Positions 1-10,497 of a stretch of 38,657 nt of DNA are shown in pieces. This DNA is from Oppiella nova (taxonomy: Eukaryota > Arthropoda > Arachnida > Sarcoptiformes > Oppiidae). Every line of letters begins with the position of its first letter. Positions within the stretch are counted from its first letter, which is position 1. Made by a program: the position numbers and the translations under genes. The stretch spans positions 1 to 38,657 of the forward strand of contig CAJPVJ010000119.1 of assembly GCA_905397405.1 (NCBI GenBank), written 5' to 3'. The notes below the pieces were generated by a model. The model had not been told where the DNA came from, made no database searches, and saw nothing but the letters and a program-made list of their open reading frames with translations.

Positions 1-280
1 ATGAATATCTCGGGCGCCATATAGGGAACGGTTCCGCACTTCTGAGTCAAGAGACGCTCTTTCCCTGAATGTCTGAATAGTGTCGACATTCCGAAGTCAG
101 AGATCTTTATATTGTCTGCAAAAACATATCAAACATTCAATTCATTACAAACTCTGAAAACTTATTATAAATTGAATGCAAACCGTTGTCATCGAGCAAT
201 AGGTTTTCGGACTTAATATTTCTATGGATTATAATTATAGCCAATGACCACAATGTGTTACTGTAGCCCAAAGTGTGCGA
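1..280 (-). pseudogene. CHK1-like checkpoint kinase fragment, catalytic Asp replaced
   Basis: The minus strand encodes the catalytic and activation loops of a Ser/Thr kinase in two exons. One exon (from about 260-280 down to 184) reads IIIIHRNIKSENLLLDDN; the other (115 to the window edge) reads [20 protein letters not shown] followed by [17 protein letters not shown]. They are separated by a 68-bp GT-AG intron (183-116), and the phase joins them as DDN-DN. The pattern FR-x(4)-ERLL-x(3)-CGT-x-PY-x-APE is typical of CHK1, the DNA-damage checkpoint kinase. DFG and APE are intact, but the catalytic HRD is HRN and KPEN is KSEN. An in-frame stop lies at 283-281, and the N-lobe is not found upstream, where a nicastrin fragment lies instead. 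I read it as a truncated, probably inactive copy. The C-terminal part would continue beyond the left edge. It could also be a misassembled piece of a real gene. Confidence 0.66.
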
Positions 281-341
281 TTAAAGAGACACGTGAGTTT
301 ATGACGTTCAAAATAGGCTACAGAATTCCTATTTGAACAGT

Positions 342-1036
342 CACAAGATTGGACGCATTCTCGATGTTCAGTGGCATATCTCCCGGCGCCGACTCAGCCC
401 TCACATCAGTCATAAGCCTACTATCACTCGTCCACACATTAAACCAAATAGAGGTGAAGAATGGGATCAAACAAATGGGTGACAAAAAGAATGTCTTATT
501 CGCGCTCTTCGACGGCGAGGAGTTTGATTACATCGGTTCCAGTTCTGTGGTCTTCAACATGAATGCCAACAAATTTCCTGAAGATCCCATTCCCAGCGAA
601 ATCAATGATCCGATGGACATATCGTCCATCATTTCCAGACATATCTCGCATTTCATTGAATTAAATCAATTGGCGTTTCACTCAAACGATAGCAAACTTT
701 TTATACACAAAAACTTGGACTCAAACGACAAATTGAATTCTTTGCAGAATCTCATCAAAGATAATGCAAATGGTTTACAGGGTCTGGAGGTTGAGAGTGT
801 CTCAGATGGCCAACCATTGCCTCCATCATCGCTCCAGAGTTTTTTCAAAGATAATGAGTCACTCATTGGTGTCGTTATCGCTAACCATCGCAAATAATAT
901 ACGAATAAATTCTATAACAGTTTGTACGACGACTTCAATAGACTAAACAAAACCGATAAGAATCTCACCAAACATTTGGCAAACATCTCGACAATGATTT
1001 CAAACACAATCTATCAGTTATTGTCTAATAATAAAT
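342..1036 (+). pseudogene. Nicastrin exon fragment, inverted copy with nonsense codon
   Basis: This segment is a near-identical inverted copy of the large nicastrin exon near 28.9-29.7 kb. It contains the DYIGSS motif and the QPLPPSSLQ stretch that mark nicastrin's ectodomain. Similarity starts at about 342 (CAAGATTGGA) and stops abruptly after AATAATAAAT at about 1036, both inside an exon. It is therefore a piece of genomic DNA, not a processed transcript. The open frame runs from 349 and ends at a TAA (895-897) where the other copy has GAA; homology continues for 140 bp past the stop. It also lacks one codon (FPEDP versus FPQEDP). No promoter, start or neighbouring nicastrin exons are present. 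It is a dead fragment or an allele-derived assembly duplicate. Confidence 0.85.
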
Positions 1037-1101
1037 ACATTTTAAAATCAAATCTTATTCGTTTAATACAATAAAAATACATATAAATAGAGAGACAACG
1101 C

Positions 1102-2115
1102 TCAGTCATGTTTAGCACCGGAATGTTTGGGGTATATATGGGCGCCGATGGCGTACTTCAGGGATATAAGCGCCACGTCTTTACCCATTTGCAGCCAACT
1201 CCAGACGGGCACCACTTTCGAGCCCTCAATCTCTGTCCACCGGACGGCGATCTCTCCGATATTTACGCCCAACTTCTCGGCGATGAGTAGGAGCTCGACA
1301 TCGAAGGCCCACTTCTGGCAGTGGATGTGCTGGAACAGTGTCCTCGCCATCGACCGCTCGAACAGTTTGAACCCACACTGAGTGTCACGTACTGTACGTA
1401 CGGTCAGAAGCCAGACGCCGAAGTGGAAGCCGTGCATCAGAACCGTCCGGAAGAGGGAACGGGTGGCGATGGCCTCGGACTGGAGGTGCGCTCGCGAGCC
1501 AATCGCCAGCGCCGATCGCGTCGAGTCCCGGTGTTTGGCCACAAAGTCCTCCAACTTCTGGAAGTCGGCGAAACGGGTGGCGCCGTCCGCGTCGGCGAAC
1601 AACACGAGCCGACCCCTCGCGCACAACACCCCCAACTGGACGGCGCCTCCTTTGCCCCGATTGTAGGCCAGTGTCAGGCATCGGATCCGTTCGCAGCCGT
1701 ACTTCAGTGAGTAGTCGTGCGCCACATGAGTGGTGCGGTCGTCGCTGCCGTCGTCGACCACTATTATCTCGTATGCGAACAGTTGGTCACCAAATGGTGT
1801 GGTCTTCGCGCGACATCTGGTCTCCAAGTAGTCGATGGTCTCGTCCAACATCTTCGGCAGCCGTTGCGACTCATTGAACGCCGGGACGATCACCGATAGG
1901 TAGACGGAAGGCTCGTCCGATGATAGCAGCGATGGGAAGCGATGTCTTTGTTTGGTCTTCGGGTCCGTGAAGTAGTGCTCAGACTCTTCGCGACGAATGA
2001 CTGGTATGCGAGTGGATAGGAGTCGCAGCACAAGACATGAGATCACAAATACGGTGACTATTGTGAGGAGTAGTAGTGATAATAGTTGTGTCCAACACTC
2101 GCAATGCAAATGCAT
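1102..2115 (-). CDS. ALG5: Dolichyl-phosphate beta-glucosyltransferase (ALG5)
   Basis: This 337-residue protein transfers glucose from UDP-glucose to dolichyl phosphate at the ER membrane. It makes the glucose donor used for the last steps of the N-glycan precursor. An N-terminal hydrophobic anchor lies at about residues 10-32, followed by a GT-A family 2 fold: SVIVPAFNE (74-82), the acidic VVDDGSDD (119-126), the metal-binding ADADGAT (174-180), and the family block RDTQCGFKLF (243-252) with WAFDVELL (269-276). Length fits the family (about 320-335). The ATG at 2115 has A at -3 and places the membrane anchor where ALG5 proteins have it. It is a single uninterrupted exon although neighbouring genes have introns. 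Its stop is only 66 bp from the nicastrin fragment. I see nothing broken in it. Confidence 0.95.
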   Translation of the reverse strand: MHLHCECWTQLLSLLLLTIVTVFVISCLVLRLLSTRIPVIRREESEHYFTDPKTKQRHRFPSLLSSDEPSVYLSVIVPAFNESQRLPKMLDETIDYLETRCRAKTTPFGDQLFAYEIIVVDDGSDDRTTHVAHDYSLKYGCERIRCLTLAYNRGKGGAVQLGVLCARGRLVLFADADGATRFADFQKLEDFVAKHRDSTRSALAIGSRAHLQSEAIATRSLFRTVLMHGFHFGVWLLTVRTVRDTQCGFKLFERSMARTLFQHIHCQKWAFDVELLLIAEKLGVNIGEIAVRWTEIEGSKVVPVWSWLQMGKDVALISLKYAIGAHIYPKHSGAKHD

Positions 2116-5100
2116 TTTGAATTGTCATTGAAATGAGTGCTTAATTGTGGCGATAATTGCGTTCAATATGTGAACTCAGATTTCAATCACACTTTTCATT
2201 GCATTCAGTGTTTGGGTTTCGATGTAAACATTGGGTTTGCATTACACGTGGACTCCCGGACTGTCAACAGTAATAACGTTTTGAATGTAAAGTTTGCGAT
2301 AAACATATGGTTTGTTAAAGTTTTGACAGTAGTTTTAAGTTTGTGTTTATATAAATCAGTGGATATGTGTTTTAAAACTTTAAAAGGATTTAAAAGGCTT
2401 TCGTAACACTACGTAAGCCTTTGTATGTATTGTGAGTAGTTTTGTAGACATAATGTGTTGTTTTGACAATAGATGACAATTGTATTACAGTTTAGGAATG
2501 CATTGTAAAAGTCTATTCAATTAGCGTTGAACTGTAAGCCTATCTCTTATGATTGAATGAATGTATTGAATGAATAAATTATTTCAAATATGATAACTAT
2601 TTACAGGTCGCAAGAGTTTAAAATTGTGTATAAAAAGTACCCTGAGTACACTGATGTACAAAATGAGTTTTATGCACTATATATGTAACTGAATACAAGT
2701 TGTATCCAGTAATAGGAAAAATATGATTGAGAAAAATGTTGTAAAACGCTATGCTATGCATGTAATACACCCACTGATAACTAACACTCATTCATTAGAT
2801 TTACGAATATAATTTATGATCAAATATGATACAGTATACTATTAAATGATTATATGACTCAATATATTGTTCACAAGATTTCTCTAGTTTTCTTGGTTTT
2901 CATTTCATTGATACCAGAATCTTGCTAATCAAGTGTACGGGTATTGCAAGAGTTTATGAGTAATCATAGCATTAACTATCAGAATAATTAGTAAAATATT
3001 TTATTAACTATAAAACAATTGCTAAAAATAATATTAAACACATTTTTCCAGATAATTGTTTTGCCGATTATGTAACGCTACAATTATTAATAATTAATAA
3101 ACGCGATGATTTAATGGAAATAATATTTTATTTGTCAAATAAACAAAAAACTTTAATTCACATAATTATCAATAGGAATATTTTCTTTACAATAAAATAC
3201 TTTTACAAATTTCTTCAATAAAATGAGAGAATTATTTATAATTATTATTATTATATTTTAATGGAAATACAATGTTTGGACAATTGAATAGAAAATATAT
3301 ATGTTATTTGCTTGCTAATTTTTCATTTAATTAACAAAATATTTTTCATTATCTAATTTATTGATTGCTTTTATAATCATATTTAGTATACAATTCAATT
3401 GAAAGGCCGATACGTTTTACAGGTATTTTGTTTGACACGTTTTGGTTTTGATTTCATTACCTTTTTTATTACATTATGAGAGGGAATCAGAGGCAAGAAT
3501 ATTGTGAGTGAAGTGTTTGTCGGACTTAATATACACATGAATTTTGTTTAGAAAACATTAATATATGATTTGATTTCATTGATTCTTTACAATCAGTGTT
3601 TATTCCGCTATTCACGGCATTCAATGGCAAGAATTGAGTGCAAAAAAGGGGTTTTGAAAATATATTTTTTACAAATTCAATACAAATAGTGTCTTAAAAA
3701 ATTATTTTTGTGTAATTGAAAGACAAGTTATTTATACGAGTAATTCAAAGTTCACTATGAAATGGAAAAAAGTTTATTGCAAACCGCGAATCGCTTTTCT
3801 CAATCAAATCATATCATATATATTGTAATTACAATATATAAAAAATATACTGTAGCATGTTTTGAATCCTTACAGTATTATCATCCGTACAATAATCTAA
3901 TGAATATAAAAAGCGACTTGAAATGTTATAAATGATAAGACAACATGATTAGTAGTGAACAACCATTTGATTTAATACACATTGAGAGTGAAGGAGAAAC
4001 AAATAAGATATGCTTTTATCATATCTTTGTGGCAGAGGTAGTAAACCGGAACTGTCACTGAATTCCCAGTAATATCAGTGCAAATAATAATTGTTTTTCA
4101 TGTCTAATGAGTTAAATCAGTAAAGATTGTTTGGAAATATTTTTTTCATACAGATATCATAATTAAAAAAAAGTTTTTTATTTCATTAGCTATTGTACAA
4201 TACTGTAGACGTGTGTTGTGTAGTTTGGATAGGGATGTATTAATGTGCACCTGATGTCAAAATGAGGTGGTGGTGGTGGTGGTAGGGGGTTGGGAAGTGA
4301 TGGCAATTTCTTAATTTATTAAACTATACACTAATTTATTATTAAATATAATATAAAATTATAATTTGTTTGATGCGATAGTGTAGTCGAGTAGTGGTTT
4401 AAAGTCAAGGCTATGTAATGTACGTAATAGGCTCTCGCGTATCAATGATAAAACATTTTTGAGTGAAAAAAGCGGAATTAATTAATTAACTCAACATTAA
4501 AAACACACCAAATTTCATATCCCATTCCTGTCTCTGAGTTTTTTAAGACTCATATTTCGCTTTTGCGGAAATCAAGTATTAGTTTTTTTAATGTGTATTT
4601 TTGTCGTCAAAACCATTCGCTATTTAATGTGAATAACAATTAATGAAAAAAAAGTAACTTAAAACACATATATTTTGTACATTTGAGCTAAATATTCATA
4701 TAAAACACCACTAACTCTGCCGTTTTGCGGCAAACAATTATATTTACCGATAATTACATTAATTTAAAAATTATTATTACATTACATAATAATAATAGCA
4801 AAGACTTTAGGACTAGACACAAAAAAATTAATTTATATAAGTTATAAAACAAGAGGGAATTTGCAAATGAATGCAATTTCAGGTAACAGTTATTGATTTC
4901 AGTAGAAGTTATGTTTTTGCGGGACTTAACACTTGAATTAAGAAAATACACTAAAAAATTAATGATAAAAATTATAAAATAAAAGTTTAATATCACATAA
5001 ACGGGAGACATATAACTGTGTCCGGCAAAATGATAGTAGCATTTAATATGAGCTCTTAATTATTTAACAGTAAATTATTTTAAAGGCACTTATTATAATC

Positions 5101-5524
5101 GCATCGTATTTCGAGAGCAATATTTTTGTCGGATATACATTCACTCGCAAAATATTGCATTTGAAAAATGGGTTTTAATTGTTTTTAATACTTTTTTATG
5201 TCAAAAAAACTAAATAACATATTTATATATTTATATATATATTGCGAAACTAATTAATCAATCAATTAATTAAATATTTATAATAAAAAATAATATATCG
5301 AAATATATTTCAACTGTATTTATATTTATATAACTTATATATGTGTTGTATGCGTTCAGTCTCTATACAAACATATAATATATTTTATATATAATATAAA
5401 AAACTTCAATTTTATATTATTAACTGTTTGGGCGCAGTGGCGGGCGGGTCGGTGCCGGACGGGTGGGTGTAGTAGTAATATGTGTCTATGTCTATGTTTG
5501 GGGGGCACCGGTACTCTACAAAAA
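2116..5524. other. AT-rich intergenic region between ALG5 and ELK
   Basis: About 3.4 kb of strongly AT-rich DNA holds the 5' flank of ALG5 and probably the 3' untranslated region of ELK. The only open frames are short, AT-driven and without recognisable motifs. A short GGT run (about 4264-4283) and a GC-richer patch just below the ELK stop (about 5430-5520) are the only compositional features. I see no RNA gene. Confidence 0.5.
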
Positions 5525-6946
5525 TCACTGCAACACCGATATAGACTTAGACGACGGCGAGAACAGTATCTGGGGGTCGAATGGCGAATAGGGTGGGCCC
5601 GCGAACAAGGGCGACAGAGACAGACCGAAACTGGTGGGCGTCGCGGGACCGCCGCCGGCGCCCGGATGATGGCCGACGCCCGGGAACTGGAAGTGCGTGC
5701 CGTTCGTGGTATACCTGGGCGACAGCATGAGAGGGGACAGGCTGTTCCAGAAGCTGAAGGCGTTGGGCAGCATCGCCGCCGAGTGCGTGGCTTTGCCTAA
5801 GAAGGGCGACGCAAACGTCACGATCGGCGTCTGCAAGGACTGGGCGAACGCGTGGCTGAATCGCGTGGGACTGGTAGGTATGCCAGTGATCGGCGGCGGC
5901 TTCGGCTTGAACTTCGTGAGCGCCTTCGTGAGCCCCTTCGACGACGACTTGCCGCCCCCGTTGACGGGTGAGCAGCCGTGCGATGAGGTGGAGCTCTCGG
6001 CCGACGCCGGCGATGAGGCGGTCGACCGGTTGGAGGGCGACGGCGATCGAGACGACGGTCGCGGAGCTGTTATCTGCCGCAGAGACGACCCCTTCGACCG
6101 TTTGATGTGGTGGTGGCCGACGCTGACGCTCGTCGAGTCGCTGTCGGCGCCCTCTGACCCGCACTCCGAGTCTATGTGCTCGTTGTGGAGGCGCTTATGA
6201 TTCTTGTTAATAGTTTTGGTGTTATTATTGTTAATACAATTGTTGCCCGAAATGGTGGAGCCGTTGGAAGCGTTGCTTTTGCAGGACAGGTCTGTCGGCT
6301 CATCAGATGACAGATGGTTGCTGTGGAAGAGGTGTGCGTTGCTATTGTGGTGCTGGAGTGGGTGCGAGGAGTGGTGGTGGTGGTGGTGATTGGCCAGTAG
6401 GCTGACGCCTGTGTTGGCTACGGTGGTGACCGTGGGCTGTGCGCTGACGGCGCCGTTCGAGGCGCCCATTGACTCCATCTTCTGGTGGAACGGCACCCGA
6501 GACTCCATTTTGACGATCTCGGGGAAGGCGACGAACCGGTAGACAAACTTCTGGCCCAACACCTTCTTGATGATGTTCTTGTCGTAGTAGTAGCGCAGTG
6601 CCCTGCTCAGTTTGTCGTAGTTCATGTTGTGCTTGTTCTTGCGTAGGCCCCACAGCCGGGCCACCTCCTCGGCGTTCACTAACTTGAACTCCCCGTCCGT
6701 ATTAGTCCACGTGATTATGTTTTTGTACTGCAAATGCGATTAAGTGTTTGGGTTTATATTTAGTATGCGTTCACATATGAGACGAGTATTTTAGGGTATG
6801 TGGGCATGGAGTGGTGATTTATAATGCCCGGGTCCATTTATGGGAAGGGAGGTGTGCGGGTATTGTATTTGATTGCGAGTGCAATTTACCTGATTATTCA
6901 ACAATAGCTCCAACAAGAATTGCCATAACGTTATGTTAGTCTCCAT
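5525..6946 (-). CDS. ELK: ETS-domain transcription factor, ELK/LIN-1 (TCF) type
   Basis: Two coding exons (6946-6890 and 6727-5525) flank a 162-bp GT-AG intron and give 419 residues. The ATG at 6946 opens [15 protein letters not shown], the start of an N-terminal ETS DNA-binding domain (about residues 5-89). The domain includes [18 protein letters not shown] and the recognition helix LSRALRYYY (59-67). The N-terminal ETS position marks the ternary-complex-factor group. The C-terminal half keeps the TCF activation region [13 protein letters not shown] (from 345) with SP/TP sites for MAP kinase, and FQFP (365-368), the FxFP docking site for ERK. A basic patch followed by proline-rich sequence (about 285-306) resembles the D-type MAPK docking site. 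PTDLS (163-167) matches the CtBP co-repressor motif. A His run lies at 132-138. Known family role: nuclear ERK-regulated transcription, often with SRF. The second exon is preceded by a TTTGCAG acceptor, so an apparent upstream in-frame start there is intronic. Confidence 0.93.
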
Positions 6947-7334
6947 TCCTAATGCGAGAAAAAAATATGGTTTAGTTATTATTGACAGCGATATAAGTGT
7001 CGGTCATATCATAGCAATAATAATAATAATGATAATTCATTGTAAGGGAACGGAAACTAAGAGATAATAGATATGAATAGAGAGCTGAGGGTATTATGCA
7101 TTTGACTGTACTGTATATGAAAGCCAATGCCAGTAAATAACAGCAATCATATAATAAATTAGTTGCAAAAAATGCCTATTTTTCTCTCTAAACTACACTA
7201 ATGTGCAGCGAATTGGTAAACATTTTTCGAGTCCCACTCCGAATCGCGGAGCCCTTCAAGAAATTTGAGTCAAAAATCTATATAATTATAATGTAATATA
7301 AATACGTAAAAATCTGTCGCTTTTTTCGTACGAC

Positions 7335-7359
7335 AGAGAGAGAGAGAGAGAGAGAGAGA
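7335..7359. repeat. (AG)n microsatellite
   Basis: A perfect AG tract of 25 bp within the probable ELK first intron. Confidence 0.95.
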
Positions 7360-8826
7360 TCGGTTCTGGGAAATAGTTGTTTGTCGATTTAAATGACAAA
7401 ACATATAAATCAACAAAAATAACTATTTTTTAAAAATAAATTATTAAATTAATTAGCAAGAACTGTGAAAATTTAAAATCATTAAATCAAAACATGGTAA
7501 TCATATCGGTAAAATATATAAATGCATACATACATACAGAATGAGTAATAAACTACACACTGGTGTCTGTAATATATATATATTTTGAATATATTTAGCG
7601 AATATCTTATCGAAATCAACACATAATACTGCAAAGAGTTGCTAAAAAAGGGGCAAATCCTACATATAATTACTTCTAAATGTATGATATATTACGGGCA
7701 ACGCGTTCGGCGAATACCAGTACCCTATCTATCAAAATAAATTTGCAGCTCAAACGGGATGTTAATCCTTAACAATTTAACTGAACATATCGTTCAGTGA
7801 AAAACAGGAACAAATCGCTAAATAGTGTATCAATTGGAAGAGGAAATCCGTTTTCAGTCTACCCTACACTCGATATGTTTTAATTTATATATATTACATT
7901 ATATTATATTTAGCGTATCGTTTAGGCAGTAAACCAAAAAATACTTTTTTTTAATATGTAATACTTATATTACAGACAAATTTTTTTCGCAGCTAAATTA
8001 AATAACTTTTTTTCTAAATCAATATCAATATCTCATACCATAAAAACGCGGCGAAAATTGAATTTATATAAGTAATTGAATACTGAGTTAATTATTGCAA
8101 TTTGGTGAATAAAATACATGAAAACTTTTGCAATCAATTCATTGAAATAGACATATTTTTGTCGATAGAAACATAAACTACAAACAAGAATAAGATGTTT
8201 GACTTTTACGACTATATTAGACGAGAGAATCGCCTAAAAACTCGAGACGAATACAGACAATAAATGCCTAAATAAACAAAATATCAGTCATTTGAAGACA
8301 ACCACACATTCATATATGATATGCGAAATGTATTATTAAAGACATGAATACATTATACGGTATGTAATGCTTTAGAAGGAAAATCGGAACGTAAGCCGAT
8401 TTGCGAACAAATAAAGCATTAAAAATCTTATAAAAATGAGTAATAATCATATGGCAATGGGTAGAGTAAGTTTATGTGCATATATGCCTCAGATATGCCT
8501 CACTCGGGGGGATAGGGATGGTAATGGTGACCTACTTCCTGGCAGGAGACTGTCAATGTATCCGATACTCCGAGGTATCGAATGGTGATCTCCATGAAGT
8601 TGTTGTCGAAATAAAGGATAAAATGCCATTTAATGGAACAGATATATGACACACACAGGCGAGTCCACACACACGGAGCACTGAGCACTGGTATGTTGTA
8701 TTGAGGTATGGAGTCCAAGTTTTTTAGGGCTATCGCACAATCAATTATTTTATGTTTCTTTGGCTCACTTGTGGTGTCGATCAAGAAATTCAGTGGCAAT
8801 CGAGAGATGAATGAATAATAAGAGAG

Positions 8827-8833
<7 letters not shown>

Positions 8834-8869
<36 letters not shown>
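8834..8869. repeat. (GA)n microsatellite
   Basis: A perfect GA tract of 36 bp, one of the two longest in the window. Confidence 0.95.
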
Positions 8870-8874
<5 letters not shown>

Positions 8875-10342
8875 TTATAAGTTATTATGTGAGCAAAACT
8901 TCCTCCAAAACTTTTCAAAAGTCTTGATGTGTTTGGGAATTGCAACACATTTTTGTGTATTTTGTAGTTCAACACCAGTTTTCTATTGAATAGTATTTAT
9001 TTTCTTCGAGAGTCACTCCGTATAAGTAATTTTAATGAGAAAAACACATCAATTGTGCGAACGATATATTAAACATTAAGAAAACTTTTTTGCATTAAAT
9101 CTGTTTATCGCACGAAAACTTCCTTTTGGAGCAAAACTGTTCAATCAAATGAGATTTTGCAGCAAAACTTTTTCTCTCGCAATTCAATCGCAAATTATTC
9201 ACTCGATTTGCAAAATACACACAACAAATATATACTGAATGTATGTAATTAGGGAATAATAATTTCGCATAAAATTAATATCATATCTGCAAAAGTTGTT
9301 TTACAGTCGAGTTTTGAGTCCATAAAATAGTCGCTTCTTTTTTAGTACCTTTTGTTGCAATAAATGCCACAAAACACATAATAATCGCACAATTATTGTC
9401 TTTTCATAAGAACCGATTTATGCATCAAAAAATAAATGCAATAATTTATATATAGATATTAAATACGAGACAAACATCAGTTGCCAACCCAACACACACT
9501 CACATACACCACAAAATATCTAATGATTTCAAAAGTCGTGTCTCACATAAGCAGTGAATCTTCAAGAATGAGCGCTAGAATCGGTTAACAAAATCATATA
9601 TACAGTACAACTCATTGCAAGACTATGTGTGTCTGTGTTTGGGGGAGAAATCTATTTTCAATCAAACAATTCATTGTCAACACCGCATGAAATGCTGGTG
9701 CGATTAGTGAGGGGATGGAGTGAAACAACACACAACCGAATCAATGACTGACTGAATGTCACTTTACTTATGAGAGAGAGAGGCAGCAAAAAATGTGTAC
9801 CATTTATAATGAACTACAGTACACAATAACTTGCGCTTATGTATGTGATATGGTATATACCGTATATGTGTGCGTATAGTGTATGCACTGCACGGCACAG
9901 ATCACAATTAGGTCTCAATCTCTCGGTCTACACACAAATCTCACTCATTTGTTGTCGAGAGCGAGAAAAAAGACAATCAATTATAAACATATGAAAAAAC
10001 GTATGTATGGTTAGAATTCTCGGTCATCACTCTTATTTTGAAGGTCTTTGATCGGAAAAGTGTGTTCAGATAGTGAGACATATAGGAGGCACAGGTAGGG
10101 CCGGACCCGGACGACTTGCGGAGGGAACACCAGGCACCGCTCAGTCAAGACATACATGTCTTTTACTGTTAGTATTGTCTTCTGATTATTATTGTCTGTG
10201 TGTTTAGGTTTCGTTTGAATGCATTTCTATAACTTTGTCCCCAACGATACCTCTAAAGCCAATACTCTCGACAACCCATAGCCATACCCACCAACACATA
10301 CACAGATAGGCACAGTTATAGAGGACAGGCCGTCTTACTTAC

Positions 10343-10497
10343 CTCGAATTAGTCGAGCGATACCACCGGTGCCGCCAACGCCATACACACACCAGTGCCT
10401 CACTTGCAGTATTTGGTACGAGAGAAATGGTTTGAGAGAAAACTTAAACACAAAACGACAACCTCTGCGACAGTGAGAGAGACTATTACAAGCGATT
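10343..10497 (-). other. Candidate 5' exon of ELK, probably untranslated
   Basis: The minus strand shows a near-perfect donor, CGAG followed by GTAAGTAAG, at 10343/10342. No other minus-strand gene lies between here and ELK. The upstream sequence is open from just after a TAA at about 10498 and ends in ...GGTGGIARLIR plus one base. That phase would run straight into the ELK start codon (CGA G|GA ATG). No in-frame ATG is present in the open stretch, so an untranslated leader is the simpler reading. Its 5' limit is not defined. Confidence 0.4.

Larger units (their letters stand above)
6949..10342 (-). other. Probable first intron of ELK
   Basis: The ELK start codon is preceded by only two exonic bases after an acceptor (AG at 6950-6949). 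The leader must therefore come from an upstream exon, and a strong donor (GAG followed by GTAAGT) occurs on the same strand at 10342. The 3.4 kb between is AT-rich and contains two long GA microsatellites. A minus-strand open frame of about 99 codons at 8799-8500 resembles no family I know and lacks a clear splice acceptor, so I do not call it a gene. Confidence 0.45.

Noticed and set aside
5547-6200. Long open frames on other frames and strands across the ELK coding exon
   Set aside because: They are shadows of a GC-rich coding exon; only the ELK frame shows a known domain and motifs.
8500-8799. 99-codon minus-strand open frame ending near a possible donor (CAGGAA followed by GTAGGT)
   Set aside because: No recognisable family and no convincing acceptor; may be chance.
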